Part shown: positions 1 through 9,722 of the stretch, one piece after another
How positions within the stretch are numbered: position 1 is the stretch's first letter
Layout of the letters: every line of letters begins with the position of its first letter
Assembly: GCA_016706685.1 (NCBI GenBank)
Contig: JADJJE010000029.1
Location: 9,711 to 73,710, forward strand
From: Sandaracinaceae bacterium
GTDB lineage: Bacteria; Myxococcota_A; Polyangia; Polyangiales; Houyiibacteriaceae
Direction of reading: 5' to 3'
DNA: 64,000 nt
Position numbers and translations under genes: made by a program
Notes under the pieces: model-generated
The model's database searches: none
What the model was told of the DNA's origin: nothing
The model's input: only the letters and a program-made list of their open reading frames with translations

Positions 1-1
1 T

Positions 2-676
2 GTCGTGTGGGCTCCTCCCGTGATTTGCGGACACATCGCCGGCAGCGTCCGCAGCACGCTCACGGCCGTGCGCGACCGCTCGACATCCAGCAGCGCCGCG
101 CTGCTCGTGCGCAAGGACGGCGACATCCGGCAGCTCTCGGACCTCGAGGGCACACGGGCAGCGTGGGTCGACAAGCTCTCCATGGGTGGGTATCGGAGCG
201 CCTTCGCGCTGCTGTGTCAGCGGGGGTTCCAGCCGTCCGCGTTGTTTCGAGCCCAGGGGTTCTGCGGCTCGTACCGGGACGCGATCCTCGCGGTGGCCGC
301 GGGCCACGCGGAGCTCACCTCGGTGTACGGCCGCATCGACGCGAACGAGAGCGACATCGCCGACACGTTGGAAGACATGGTGGGCGATCCCGCGCTCCGC
401 CTGCTCTGTCGCACGCCTCCGGCCCCCTACGACGCGCTCGTCATTACGCAGCGGATGTCCGAAGCCGACGCGACGGATCTCGAGCAGAGAGTCCTAGACC
501 TGCGACCTCGCGCGCGCGCGCGGTGGCAACGCCGTGCTGCTGCAAGTATGCCAGTCGGAGGGCTTTGCACGGCTGGACGACTCGGCCTACGCCTGGCTCG
601 AGCACGCGGCGCCCAGCCTCGACCGCGAGCCCCTCAGGCCAGTGGGCCTCTGCGCGCTGAGCGACGAAGAAGATGA
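2..676 (+). CDS. PhnD-like periplasmic substrate-binding protein, 5'-partial and frameshifted
   Basis: The reading frame is open at the left edge, so the N-terminus lies outside the window. The visible part resembles the phosphate/phosphite/phosphonate ABC-transporter binding protein family (PhnD superfamily): a WAPP segment, then LLVRKDGDI, the DLEGTRAAWVDK..SMGGY block and the FCGSYRDAILAVAAGHAE block, which are the usual landmarks. Around positions 498-533, inside a CG dinucleotide run (510-522), family-like sequence moves to the next frame (NAVLLQVCQSEGFARLDD...YAWLEH), so the C-terminus is split over two frames. The frame with the family-like tail has no stop before the next gene, so the true end is unclear. 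It may be a sequencing indel or a decaying gene. The ligand is unknown. Confidence 0.6.
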   Translation, partial: VVWAPPVICGHIAGSVRSTLTAVRDRSTSSSAALLVRKDGDIRQLSDLEGTRAAWVDKLSMGGYRSAFALLCQRGFQPSALFRAQGFCGSYRDAILAVAAGHAELTSVYGRIDANESDIADTLEDMVGDPALRLLCRTPPAPYDALVITQRMSEADATDLEQRVLDLRPRARARWQRRAAASMPVGGLCTAGRLGLRLARARGAQPRPRAPQASGPLRAERRRR

Positions 677-1086
677 TGTCCCGCCAGGGAAGCCTCGCCC
701 TCGGAGCACCTATGGAAGTCAACGGTCACATCCAGTTCACGGTCATCGAACAGTCTGCGGACGAGGTGGTGTCCGAGATGCCGATCCAGCCGGGTATCCT
801 GAACCCCTACGGCACGGTGCACGCTGGCGCGACGCTGTGGTTCGCGGATGTCACGGCCACGGTGCTGGTGCTGGCCGGAACGCAGACCAGCGCAGGGATG
901 CAGGGCTTCCCCCTGGCCATCAACCTGAATGCCAACCTGGCCGGCAACAGCCACGAGGGCACGTTCATCGCACGCGCCGGCTATGTGAAACGAGGCAAGA
1001 GCGTGAGCATCGTGCGCACCACCGTGACTGACCGCTCGGGGAAGCTCATCGCGGATGTCACCACCAGCCACGTCGCGTCCAAGTAG
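673..1086 (+). CDS. PaaI/YigI-type hotdog-fold thioesterase
   Basis: A single-domain hotdog protein of 137 residues, the usual length for PaaI-type acyl-CoA thioesterases, which hydrolyse acyl-CoA thioesters in the cytoplasm. The signature is NPYGTVHAGATLWFADVTAT (about residues 44-63), where the HAG and the following Asp are the expected helix and active-site region; the domain ends with the typical strand KSVSIVRTTVTD. Two starts are possible: ATG at 673, or ATG at 712, which has a better Shine-Dalgarno-like cggag just upstream and would give 124 residues. Its neighbour upstream is the damaged binding protein; no operon partner is obvious. Substrate cannot be read from sequence. Confidence 0.85.
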   Translation: MMSRQGSLALGAPMEVNGHIQFTVIEQSADEVVSEMPIQPGILNPYGTVHAGATLWFADVTATVLVLAGTQTSAGMQGFPLAINLNANLAGNSHEGTFIARAGYVKRGKSVSIVRTTVTDRSGKLIADVTTSHVASK

Positions 1087-1196
1087 ATGAGGGATCCGCT
1101 GAATATCCGTGTTGCCATGCCCATTGCGGTATGGTCCCGCGGGTCCATGGAGGGGGCCGCTTGAGCTGAGCGCGCCACTAGCCGAGACTCCGGTGC

Positions 1197-1655
1197 ATGC
1201 GACACATCATCGTGCTCTGGACCTTCTGTCTCATGGCCTGCGGCAGCGGAGGCGCGGCCGAGCCCGCGACGGCTGCCGATGAGAGCGGGGGAGGTGAGAA
1301 CGGCGGCCGTCCGCCTGCGCTGGCGGACTGCGCCGGGGTGTGGGTCGGTGTCGGGGTTCAGGAGGGAGGCCCGTGGACCATCGAGCTCACGCTGGCGCCG
1401 GCTGACGGCCCTGGGGTCTGCGGAACCATCGAGTACCCGTCCCTCGGTTGCGGTGGCCAGGTGGTGGACTGCGTCGCCGAGGCGGACGGAAGCATCACCA
1501 TGCGCGAGGTCTACTCGCACGGCCTCGAGTCCTGCGCCCCGCCGGGCGCGCTGCGCGTGAGCTGCGGTGGGCGGGGCACGGCGTCGGAGGGACACATGAG
1601 CTGGGTGTGGAGTGGCGAAGGCGGCCCGGTGACAAGCGACCTCACGCGCCAGTGA
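1197..1655 (+). CDS. Small secreted lipoprotein of unknown function
   Basis: A 152-residue protein with a short signal sequence and a lipobox (LMAC, Cys15), so it is predicted to be lipid-anchored in the envelope. A Gly/Ala/Glu-rich linker is followed by a compact domain with several cysteines (DCAG, VCGT, LGCGGQVVDC, SCAPPG, SCGG), suggesting disulfides, and with a WVGVGVQ...WTIELTL opening that looks like a beta-sandwich. I do not recognise a named family. It stands alone between the thioesterase and a convergent lipoprotein gene. Confidence 0.75.
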   Translation: MRHIIVLWTFCLMACGSGGAAEPATAADESGGGENGGRPPALADCAGVWVGVGVQEGGPWTIELTLAPADGPGVCGTIEYPSLGCGGQVVDCVAEADGSITMREVYSHGLESCAPPGALRVSCGGRGTASEGHMSWVWSGEGGPVTSDLTRQ

Positions 1656-1742
1656 TTCATGACTTGTCGGGTGGACGCGATGCCGAGCGGCGGGAAGCCC
1701 GGCGCGTCCGCCTGCGCCGCGGCGCCGCGAGAGCGACCTCAC

Positions 1743-3047
1743 TCACCGACAGCGCAACACCCGCACGGTCGCCTGCGCGGCACTCCGCGGGCCTTCCACT
1801 CCGTAGACCACGGCGACGCCGTCCGCGCCGCGCGCCTCGACCACGCGGTCGCCCAGCGCCACCGGGGTCCCCACGGCGCGGCCAGCCAGGTCGCGCCAGA
1901 CCAGTGCGTAGGACCCGTCCGTGTGGCGCTCGACGTGCGGTGTGGTGGTGCCCGGGGGGAGCGCCTCGTCGGCGCCCAGCTCGCGCGCTGGCCCCATCGT
2001 TCCGTCTGGGGCCAGGGTTGCCACGCGCGCGGGACGGCGTCCCTCTGCGCCGAACACCACGCGCAGCGTGTCGCCCACGAAGCGCAGGTCCGTGACGGCT
2101 GCGGCGGGGAAGGCGCCGCGCACCGTGGCGCTCGTCCCGTCGGACAGGTAGAGGCGGCGCCTGTGCCCCGAGGACACGTCGGCCTCGCCCAGGGCTGCCC
2201 AGCGCTCCCCGTCGAGCGCCAGGCCGAGGGCCGCGGCGTTGGGGGCCTCGTCTTCGCCGAACTCGAACGTGGCGAGAGTCTCCACCGTGAACGCGCCCCC
2301 GTCGTCCAGCACATAGCGTTCGACGACCATGGGCCGGTAGGTGTGCGAGCGCAGGAGCGTGAGCGCGCGACCCTCGACGCGCACGTGGTGTCCCACGATC
2401 CACTCGCCCACCCGGTGCGAGAACGGCTCCCCGACGGTCATGCCCTGCTCGTCGAACACGAGCAGGTCGAGGCACTTCAACGATTGCGGCGCGCAGAGCG
2501 GGTGCGTCAGGAGCACGTGACCGGCCCCCACGCGGTACACGCCGAACAAGTCGCGTGCGCCCGGCATGGGCACCAGCGTCGCCGGAGCACGCGGGGCGCC
2601 GGTGGCGTCGAGGGACACCACGTTCACGTGCTCCGCGTCGACCGTCCACGCCACGAGCCCGCCCGCGGCGTCGAGCGTCGCGACCATCTTCGGACGCCGG
2701 TCGGCGGTCTCGTCGAGCACGACCGGCTCACCCAGCGTGCACTGCGCCCGCGCCATGTCGAGCGGGGGCAGGGCGCCCGTCGGCGCATGCGGCGCAACCG
2801 GAGGAGTGATCCCACGAGCGGTCTCCGGCTCGCGCTCGGGCACGTCGCCAGGGGTGGGCGCCGTAGCGGGCAGGGCGGGCGAAGGCTCCGCCGTCGCACC
2901 CGGCGACGCCTCGGGCGGGCTGGACGAGCAGGCGAGCAGCCCTCCGGGGAGCAGGCACAGCCACACGCAGGTGTGCGCTCTGTACGACCACGGGCTGGCC
3001 ACCAGGCGCGAGCGGCGCGTGGCCACGAGATCATGGCGGGTCCTCAT
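1743..3047 (-). CDS. Secreted lipoprotein with probable beta-propeller-like body
   Basis: About 434 residues from the ATG at 3047 (a GTG at 3071 is an alternative). The N-terminus has a basic, rather long signal ending in the lipobox GLLAC, followed by a Ser/Pro/Ala-rich linker of roughly 50 residues. The body is rich in short beta-like repeats of the form 'W..D...V..V.L...G' and 'D.RFVGDTLRVVFGAEG', compatible with a propeller, but no named repeat family can be assigned. It points towards the small lipoprotein at 1197-1655 and ends 87 bases from it. Function unknown. Confidence 0.75.
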   Translation of the reverse strand: MRTRHDLVATRRSRLVASPWSYRAHTCVWLCLLPGGLLACSSSPPEASPGATAEPSPALPATAPTPGDVPEREPETARGITPPVAPHAPTGALPPLDMARAQCTLGEPVVLDETADRRPKMVATLDAAGGLVAWTVDAEHVNVVSLDATGAPRAPATLVPMPGARDLFGVYRVGAGHVLLTHPLCAPQSLKCLDLLVFDEQGMTVGEPFSHRVGEWIVGHHVRVEGRALTLLRSHTYRPMVVERYVLDDGGAFTVETLATFEFGEDEAPNAAALGLALDGERWAALGEADVSSGHRRRLYLSDGTSATVRGAFPAAAVTDLRFVGDTLRVVFGAEGRRPARVATLAPDGTMGPARELGADEALPPGTTTPHVERHTDGSYALVWRDLAGRAVGTPVALGDRVVEARGADGVAVVYGVEGPRSAAQATVRVLRCR

Positions 3048-3152
3048 GAGAACGAGGGTGCCCAGTCCCACGCTGCGGGTCCAGCGAGCCGTGCCAGCTG
3101 CAAGTCCGTCCTTCCCAGCATGCGGTGCGGGGGTCCGCTATCCTCCGCGGCC

Positions 3153-3629
3153 ATGGCCCCGCCGCACAGCCTTGCGCCCCTGGCCGCCATCCTCGAGTCG
3201 TATCAGCGCCTGCTCGGTGAGCCGCTCGAACCCGGGGAGCGCGACCCCCTCGCGCTCGCGCGCTGGCTCGACGAGAGCGCGCCGTACTGCCTGCTCGCCC
3301 ACGACGATGCGGCGGACCCGCGCTTCGTATACGCCAACCGCGCCGCCCTTCGCTGCTTCGAGTACACATGGGACGAGCTGATCGGTATGCCCTCGCGTCT
3401 CTCGGCGGAGGCGCCCAACCGCGCCGAGCGCGACGCCTTGCTCAGCTCGGTCGCGGAGAAGGGGTACGCGTGCGGCTATCGCGGCCTGCGGATCGCGAAG
3501 TCGGGTCGCCGCTTCTGGATCGAAGACGTAACCGTGTGGAACCTGCTCGACTCCGAAGGGAACCCCTGCGGTCAGGCCGCGACCTACCGCCGCACCTCCC
3601 CCGCGACCGACGGCTTGCCCTCCACCTAG
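3153..3629 (+). CDS. MEKHLA domain (PAS-related) protein
   Basis: A 158-residue protein made almost entirely of a MEKHLA domain, a PAS-like fold found as single-domain bacterial proteins and at the C-terminus of some plant regulators. Diagnostic stretches are LAHDDAADPRFVYANRAAL, the LIGMPSRLSAE block, GYACGYRGLRIAKSGRRFWIEDVTVWNL and the GQAATYR end. It is cytoplasmic with no signal peptide. Ligand and partners are not known for bacterial members. It faces the LuxR gene at 3686-4477 convergently, with about 56 bases between them. Confidence 0.9.
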   Translation: MAPPHSLAPLAAILESYQRLLGEPLEPGERDPLALARWLDESAPYCLLAHDDAADPRFVYANRAALRCFEYTWDELIGMPSRLSAEAPNRAERDALLSSVAEKGYACGYRGLRIAKSGRRFWIEDVTVWNLLDSEGNPCGQAATYRRTSPATDGLPST

Positions 3630-3685
3630 ACCATCCACCTTGCTGCGGAACGCGCTGTCGTCCGCTCGCACGCTCGCCAATCCCG

Positions 3686-4477
3686 TCATCGCCTCGCGTG
3701 ACCAAGCCACAGCGCCATGAGCTCCGCGCGTCCGCCCACGCCGAACTTCCGATAGAGACGCGAGTGGTATTCGTTGGTGGTGTGGAGGCTGTGATCGAGC
3801 TGCGCGGCCACCTCCTTGGCGCTCAAACCCTGTAGGATCGCCTGGAGGACCTGCTGCTCGACGGGCGTGAGCGGCGCGTCGGCCAAGAGCAGTCCGTGGC
3901 CCAGTAGGAGCTGACGCTGGAACCAGCGCAGACCGCGCAGGGCCTCCTCCGCCAGCGCACATGCGTCACGATCGAAGGGCATCTCGCGGCGATAGAAAGC
4001 CAGGCCGGCCTCCGTGTCGTCGTTCACTGGCGCGCCCACGAACATGACGTCCACGGCGTCCATGCCACCGCGGAAGAAGCGCTGGTAGAACTCGCTCTGG
4101 AACCACTCGGGCTCGACGAGGTCGGCCAAGCAGAGCACCCGAAAGCGTCCTCCCTGCGCGTGATAGCGGATGGACTTCTCATCGGGGCCCGCGTCGAGGC
4201 TGTCCTTGTAGTCGCGGATGGTGGCGTCGATGCCGGGCAGCGGACGCAGGTACTTCACCACCGGCATGCGCCAGCCCCCGAGCGGGTCGCTCATCGACGG
4301 GTGGGAGAGCCGAACCACGCCGGCCCACATGGCGTTGTCCGCGTGCAACAGCCCACACATCTCCTCGAGCAGGTGGCGCCACGCGCGGTCGATGTCGCCC
4401 TGTCCGAAGTCGGCGAGAGAGTCCCACAGAGCGTGCAGCCGGGCTTGCTGTTCGGGTGACGTTCCGGTCGCTGGCAT
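3686..4477 (-). CDS. LuxR-family transcriptional regulator
   Basis: 263 residues from ATG 4477. The C-terminal 60 residues are a LuxR/FixJ-type helix-turn-helix (LTPVEQQVLQAILQGLSAKEVAAQL, then HTTNEYHSRLYRKFGV), here with the usual dimerisation and recognition helices. The roughly 190-residue N-terminal part looks like a GAF-like or autoinducer-like sensing region but has no clear receiver aspartate, so it is not a classical response regulator. The gene is divergent from the NHL lipoprotein at 4569 with a 91-base shared upstream region, so regulation of that gene is possible but not shown. Confidence 0.85.
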   Translation of the reverse strand: MPATGTSPEQQARLHALWDSLADFGQGDIDRAWRHLLEEMCGLLHADNAMWAGVVRLSHPSMSDPLGGWRMPVVKYLRPLPGIDATIRDYKDSLDAGPDEKSIRYHAQGGRFRVLCLADLVEPEWFQSEFYQRFFRGGMDAVDVMFVGAPVNDDTEAGLAFYRREMPFDRDACALAEEALRGLRWFQRQLLLGHGLLLADAPLTPVEQQVLQAILQGLSAKEVAAQLDHSLHTTNEYHSRLYRKFGVGGRAELMALWLGHARR

Positions 4478-4568
4478 GGTCGGTCTACTCCTCGGCTCCC
4501 CCAGTCTTGGGGGACGACGCACATCGCGCCCTACGGTAAACGAATTGAATCCTGTGGAGTGCATTGCC

Positions 4569-7500
4569 ATGAATTGGGTTTCTTCGAAGCACATGTCCGC
4601 ACGCGCGGACGTGTCGGTCTCCGTGTGCCTCGGGCTCGCGCTCGCGCTGCTGCTCCCCGCGTGCGGTGACGGCTCGCAGCCTCCGCTCGTGGTCCTCGAC
4701 CGCGACGGGGATGGCGTGGACGACACCGACGACGCGTTCCCCGACGATCCGAGTGAGCAGGTCGATCTCGATGGGGACGGCACCGGCGACAACGCCGACA
4801 CCGACGACGACGGCGATGACGTGGCCGACGTGAGCGATGCCTTTCCCCGCGACCCGACCGAGTGGGTCGACGCGGATGGCGATGGTGCCGGTGACAACGG
4901 CGACCTCTTCGCGCAGAACCCCGACGAGTGGGCCGACACCGATGGAGACGGCGTGGGCGACAACTCGGACGCGTTCCCGAGCGACGCGACGGAGACCAAT
5001 GACGCCAACGAAGACGGCGTGGGTGACAACAGCCAGCGGTTGGTGGAGAGCGGTGTCGAGCCCGCGGGTGACAACTGCCCGCACGGTGGCGCGGTCACGT
5101 GGTTCGGACTCGACGAGAACGACGACGCGGCCCTGCAGCCGAGCGAGATCGACGCGAGCCAGAACTTACACCTGCGACCCGGAGCGCTACGCCATCGGCG
5201 GGACGGTGACCGGCGTGCCGGTCGACGGAACCGACGCGGTCGGTCTGCTCAACCTGGGCGGTGACGCCGTCGTGCGCGCCGAGAACGGCACCTTCTCGTT
5301 TCCGAGCGAGCTGGTCCCCGAAGCCGACTACGGCGTGACCGTCGGCGTCCAGCCGCTCACGCGCTACTGCGAGACCAGCGCCACGAGCACGGGCACGGTG
5401 GGCACAGGGCCGGTCTCGAACGTGGCGATCACCTGCTACGCGAACGGGCAGGTGACCACGCGACACAACTTCCAATCGGGCGGCGTGGCCGTGGACGCGA
5501 GTGACAACCTCTACGTGGCCGACTTCCTCGGCCACGCCGTGCGCAAGATCAGCCCCTCTGGCGTGGTCACCACGCTCGCTGGCGGAATGGACGGCTTCAC
5601 CGACGGCCAAGGTTCCGAAGCGCGGTTTCGCTTCCCCTACGACGTGGCGCTCGATGCCGATGGAAACGTCTATGTGTCGGACGTGGGGGCCTTCACCATC
5701 CGCAAGATCACACCCGACGGGATGGTGACCACCCTGGCTGGCACCGCCGGGGTGGCGGGCTTCACGGACGGTCAGGGCGCGGCGGCACGCTTCCTCGCTC
5801 CGCGTGGCCTCACGGTGGACAGCGCCGGCAACGTCTACGTGGTGGACAACGACACGCGTCTTCGGAAGGTCAGCCCGACGGGCGCCGTGACCACATGGCA
5901 GTCGAGCGGTGGCTTTGCCAGCAACCCCGGGAGCCCCGCCCAGTCCATCTTCACGGACGTGGCCGCTTCGCGCAGCGGCACGGTCTACGTCGCGGATGCC
6001 AACCTGTGTGACTGCGTGCTCCAGACCAACGCCGCCGGCGTGATCGGCATCTTGCCCATCACGTACTCCACCACAGGGTCACGCTACCAGAACATCACCG
6101 GGCTCGCGGTGGACGCCAACGACAACCTCTACGTGGCGGACACGCAGTACGGAAACTACCGCATCCGACGGCATGGTCCTGCCAGTGTGGGGGTGTCCAA
6201 CATCAACGACTTGGCGACCATCTCGCAGCCCGAGCAGACCGTGCTCCAATCGGGTTCGCCAGGCAACGCCGACGGCATCCAAGCCACGGCGCGCTTCTCG
6301 GCAGCGCCCGCGGGCATCGCGGTGGACCGCGCGGGCCACGTGTTCGTCGCCGACCGCGACAACCAGCGCATCCGCAAGGTGTATTTCGTGCCAGGCGACA
6401 TCCCACCCGTGCCGCCGCCCGTGGTGGTGAGCGTCAGCGCCAACGACGCCTCGCAGCTGGGCGAGGAGCTGCTGCCCGCCTTCAACGCGGACCCCGCTGC
6501 GGTCCTCTTGCTCGGGGCCCTGCGCGCCAGCTGGGACACCGGCCTCTATGGTCCACGCCCCGCAGACGGAGTGCTCATCGACTTCGCGTGGGAGCGCTGC
6601 AAGGCGGACCCCGACGAGTGCAACACGCTCGCGGACGCGATGGACTCGCTCCTTCTGCTCACGCGCACCGACGGAACCTACTTCGCGATCCTGGCCGCGT
6701 GGGAAGCGGTGCGGGGCAGCCCAGGGTGGGGGGGCGACAGCCTGGTGGGCGACCTGGTCTGCTCCGGGTCGCTCGCGGAGGGCAGCGTCTACTGCGCGTC
6801 CTCGACGCGTGTGCCCATGAACAGCCCGCGTGTGCCCGACGAGATCGAGCGCGCGATGTGGACGTCCGTGACCTCGCCCGTCAACATCGTGAACACCGTC
6901 ACCATGCTTCAGGCGCTGCTGACGGCGCTCGAGGACGGCGACCCGGGCTACGGCACCACACTGAGCAGCGCGCTCCAGAACTTGGGTGAGGACAGCGCCA
7001 TCACGCGCGGCCTCGCCACGGTCGTGCTCTTCATGGAGGCCATGCGCATCGCCGACCGGCAGCGCAGCGGGGAGACGATCACCCCAGAGCAGCAGGTCTT
7101 CGCCCAGCGGCTCGTGGCGCAGACCCAGCAGCAAGAGCGCGCGGCGCTCGACCAACTCCGGGCCGAGTTCACGGCGCACCAAGAGGCCAACCGACCGCCG
7201 GCCACGCGCGGTGGGCTGTACTACTTGGGCACTGCGCCCACCGAGGCGCACGAGCGGGCGCTGCTGACCCTTCTGCCGCAGAGCTCCGGCAACACGGAGG
7301 TGGACGACACCGCCACCATGGCGTTCCGCTTGCTCACCGCCATCGGCCAGTCGCAGCGCGATGTCACGGTAGGAGAGGGTGTAGACGTGCACGCCGTCGC
7401 TGCCGGCGTGGGCCTCGGCGTACCGCTCGCGAGCGCGGTCGTCGCGCTGGGGGCCGGGTTGGCGCTCGCCAGCGCGTCGGCGGCGTTGACGGCCACGAGC

Positions 7501-7878
7501 CTCACGGTCACGGTGCTGGCGACCGGAATCACCGTGGCGGGCACCACGGCAGGGATCAAGGGCGGCGTGCTGGTGGTGGCGGCCGCCTCGCTCGCGGGCT
7601 CCATCGGTGGCACCGCCGGGGCTGCGGCGCTGGTGGGCCCAGCGGCGCTCATCGTGGCTGCCATCGCCGTCCTCGGCGCCGGGGGCGCCATCGTCGCGGA
7701 GATCAACGACTTCACGCGCGTGATGGAGGCGATGGATGCCATCCTCCGGCTCCAGGCCATGGTGCCGCCCACGCTGGGTGACCTGACGGACAACGAGTCC
7801 CCGAACCCCTTCAATCCGCTGGTCCTCGGCACCGACACGCAGGTGCTCTACTCGGTCACGCAGCTGGTGGGAGGCTGA
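4569..7878 (+). CDS. NHL-repeat lipoprotein with calcium-binding-type repeats, interrupted by a frameshift
   Basis: As one reading unit this is a roughly 1,100-residue secreted lipoprotein. It has a signal and lipobox LLPAC (Cys32), then thrombospondin type-3-like acidic repeats (DRDGDGVDDTDD, DLDGDGTGDNAD, DTDGDGVGDNSD) that usually bind Ca2+. About five NHL-like propeller repeats follow (GVAVDASDNLYVADFLGHAVRKI and relatives), then a long helical region, and near 7380-7700 a very hydrophobic Ala/Gly/Val-rich stretch. The N-terminal frame runs to a stop at 5264, but the matching continuation (TYTCDPERYAIGGTV) is in the next frame: dropping one A near 5165-5168 joins them. The second frame is open to 7878. 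Lesion or sequence error cannot be told apart here. Confidence 0.75.
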
Positions 7879-7885
7879 CCGATCC

Positions 7886-8977
7886 ATGAGTGGAGACGCG
7901 CGCAGGGTGGAGCCCGAGATGACGTTCGTGTGGTACAGCCCGGGTCTCGCGGTGGTGGGCGTCATGGCCTGGCTGTTCTGCGGCTGTGGCGGGAGCAACT
8001 CCCCGGCCGATGGAGGCACCGACGCAGGTCCCACGGCAGACATCGGCGTGGACGCTAGCTTCTCCGCGGACACCGGCGTGGATGGCGCCTTGGACGCGAG
8101 CACCGACACCGGCGTGAACGGTCAGCCGAGCCTCGCCCTCGTGGAACCTCGCATCGCCGCGCGCCAGCAGCAGACCGTGACGTTCGCGCTCGACGCGGCG
8201 GATCCGGAAGGTGACGCGTATGCGGTCTACTTCACGGGATGCGCAAACCCGCAGGGTACGATTCAACTCTGCATCGACGCGGGTTGCACCCAGGCGGTCA
8301 CGCTCGACTGCACAGTCGTGCACGACGATACCACCGTGCCACAGCTCCTCGCGGTGGACCCGTCGCTGCACGGGCGGTTCACGGCGGGCGACCTCCCGAC
8401 GCTCCTCGCAGGCGACAGGTACAACACGGCGCACTTCCGCCTCGACGACGTGGCCTCGCTGCTGCCGCCGGCCGAGGTGGCGGTGGTGTTCGACGTCATC
8501 ATCGACAACCAACCGCCCATGGTCTTCGTCCAACAAGAAGATCGGGAGGACTTCGCCATCTCGCCGGCGTTCGGTACGGACGTCCTGGTGGATGTCACTT
8601 TCATGGACCCTGACTTCACGTACTCCGACTTCCTGTTGTTCACGGTCGAGGGCAGCCTCGACAACTCGCTGGCGCCCGCTGCCGAGCTCGACGTGGTCGC
8701 GTTGCTGGCCGCGGTCCCCGACTGCGGAGATGCCGTCACCGTCACCCCCACGACGTTCTCCTACACCTGCACTGCCCCCTCGGTGCAGGCCTTCCTCGGT
8801 GCCGTGAAGATCCTCGCCCCCACCGAGCAGGAGGGTGCGAGTGGCGCGGTCACCCTGGTCGTCCGGGTGAGCGACAACGGCAACTACGGCCAGTGTCCCG
8901 ACAGCACGACGCTCGACCCCACGCCGTGCCCCATGGAGGACATGGTCACGCTGATCGTCACGTACGTGGCGCCGTAG
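7886..8977 (+). CDS. Secreted lipoprotein with Asp/Thr-rich linker, unknown function
   Basis: 363 residues, starting 8 bases after the NHL gene stops, so the two are probably co-transcribed. ATG 7919 is an alternative start that places the signal (MTFVWYSPGLAVVGVMAWLF) right at the N-terminus, with a lipobox-like FCGC. A repetitive linker (DAGPTADIGVDASFSADTGVDGALDASTDTGV) leads to a beta-rich body with paired cysteines. The pattern PEGDAYAVYFTGC and VIIDNQPP resembles extracellular immunoglobulin-like modules, but no family is assigned. The body is likely exposed on the cell surface. Confidence 0.75.
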   Translation: MSGDARRVEPEMTFVWYSPGLAVVGVMAWLFCGCGGSNSPADGGTDAGPTADIGVDASFSADTGVDGALDASTDTGVNGQPSLALVEPRIAARQQQTVTFALDAADPEGDAYAVYFTGCANPQGTIQLCIDAGCTQAVTLDCTVVHDDTTVPQLLAVDPSLHGRFTAGDLPTLLAGDRYNTAHFRLDDVASLLPPAEVAVVFDVIIDNQPPMVFVQQEDREDFAISPAFGTDVLVDVTFMDPDFTYSDFLLFTVEGSLDNSLAPAAELDVVALLAAVPDCGDAVTVTPTTFSYTCTAPSVQAFLGAVKILAPTEQEGASGAVTLVVRVSDNGNYGQCPDSTTLDPTPCPMEDMVTLIVTYVAP

Positions 8978-9095
8978 AGGGGCGCGCGGCGCTGTTTCGA
9001 TGGTCTCGCGCTGGCCACTCAGCAGCAACGGGGTGAGGACCCGCAGAGCACCTTCGCTTCTCTAGGGACTCCTGACGGGCGACGCCGCGCTGACG

Positions 9096-9722
9096 CTAGA
9101 AGAACACGGAGTCCGGGTTGGCATCGAGCAGGCGCGCCACCGTGGTCATGCCGTGGAACCCGCCGCTCGCATCCAGAAAGACGACATGATGCCCCAACGT
9201 GAACTCGAGCTCGGCGCGACCGTTTGCCGAGATGGCGAGGCTCCGCCAGCTGCGGGTCACACCGACCGAGTCCGTCCGCGGGACCGGCGCACCGAGGGTG
9301 AGCTCGGCCGCCGGGAGGAGCGGGTGCGTGACCACGCACAAGCCCTGCCACGCCACTTGCTCCCCGTTCCATCGCTCGGGGACAGCAATCGCGGTGCGCC
9401 CCGGCATCGTGTGGGCACGCATCCACGTGAGCAGCGCTCGGGGCTGAGTCGGGTCGACCTCCGCGTAGATCCAACGTTCCCCAGTGTCTTGCGAGACGAG
9501 CGCGAACGAACTGGGCCGCGTGGCCGCCGCGTCGCTTCCGTGCAGCACGTCCATGCAGCGACCGTAGTCGACCACGTGACCGCTCACGGGGTCCGAGCCC
9601 GCAGGAGACGGCAAGAGCACATCGGCGCGCGTGGACGGCGCGAACACCGGCAACGCGCAGAGCAGCAAGAGCCCCACACTGCCGGAGGCGAGGGAGAGGC
9701 GGCGCTTGGCGTGGGTGGTCAT
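9096..9722 (-). CDS. Exported protein, second member of a tandem paralogue pair
   Basis: 208 residues with a clear N-terminal signal (basic MTTHAKRRLSLASG, then a hydrophobic run ending near APSTRA). It aligns over its length with the gene just upstream (9719-10330): a DYGRC/DNERC start, a central LLTWMRAHTMPGRTAIAVPERWN / LETWIATGPTPGRRFIVSPKRND block, an LTLG motif, and a C-terminal ARLLD/AALLD segment. The start codon overlaps the upstream stop (ATGA), which indicates an operon and translational coupling. No known domain is recognised. Confidence 0.8.
   Translation of the reverse strand: MTTHAKRRLSLASGSVGLLLLCALPVFAPSTRADVLLPSPAGSDPVSGHVVDYGRCMDVLHGSDAAATRPSSFALVSQDTGERWIYAEVDPTQPRALLTWMRAHTMPGRTAIAVPERWNGEQVAWQGLCVVTHPLLPAAELTLGAPVPRTDSVGVTRSWRSLAISANGRAELEFTLGHHVVFLDASGGFHGMTTVARLLDANPDSVFF

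Noticed and set aside
4690..5030. GAYGGCGAY-like direct repeats
   Set aside because: Encoded calcium-binding repeats of the lipoprotein, not a DNA element.
6079..8109. 676-codon open frame on the minus strand
   Set aside because: It is antisense to the NHL lipoprotein, has no family match and shows the Arg/His/Val-rich composition typical of GC-rich shadows.
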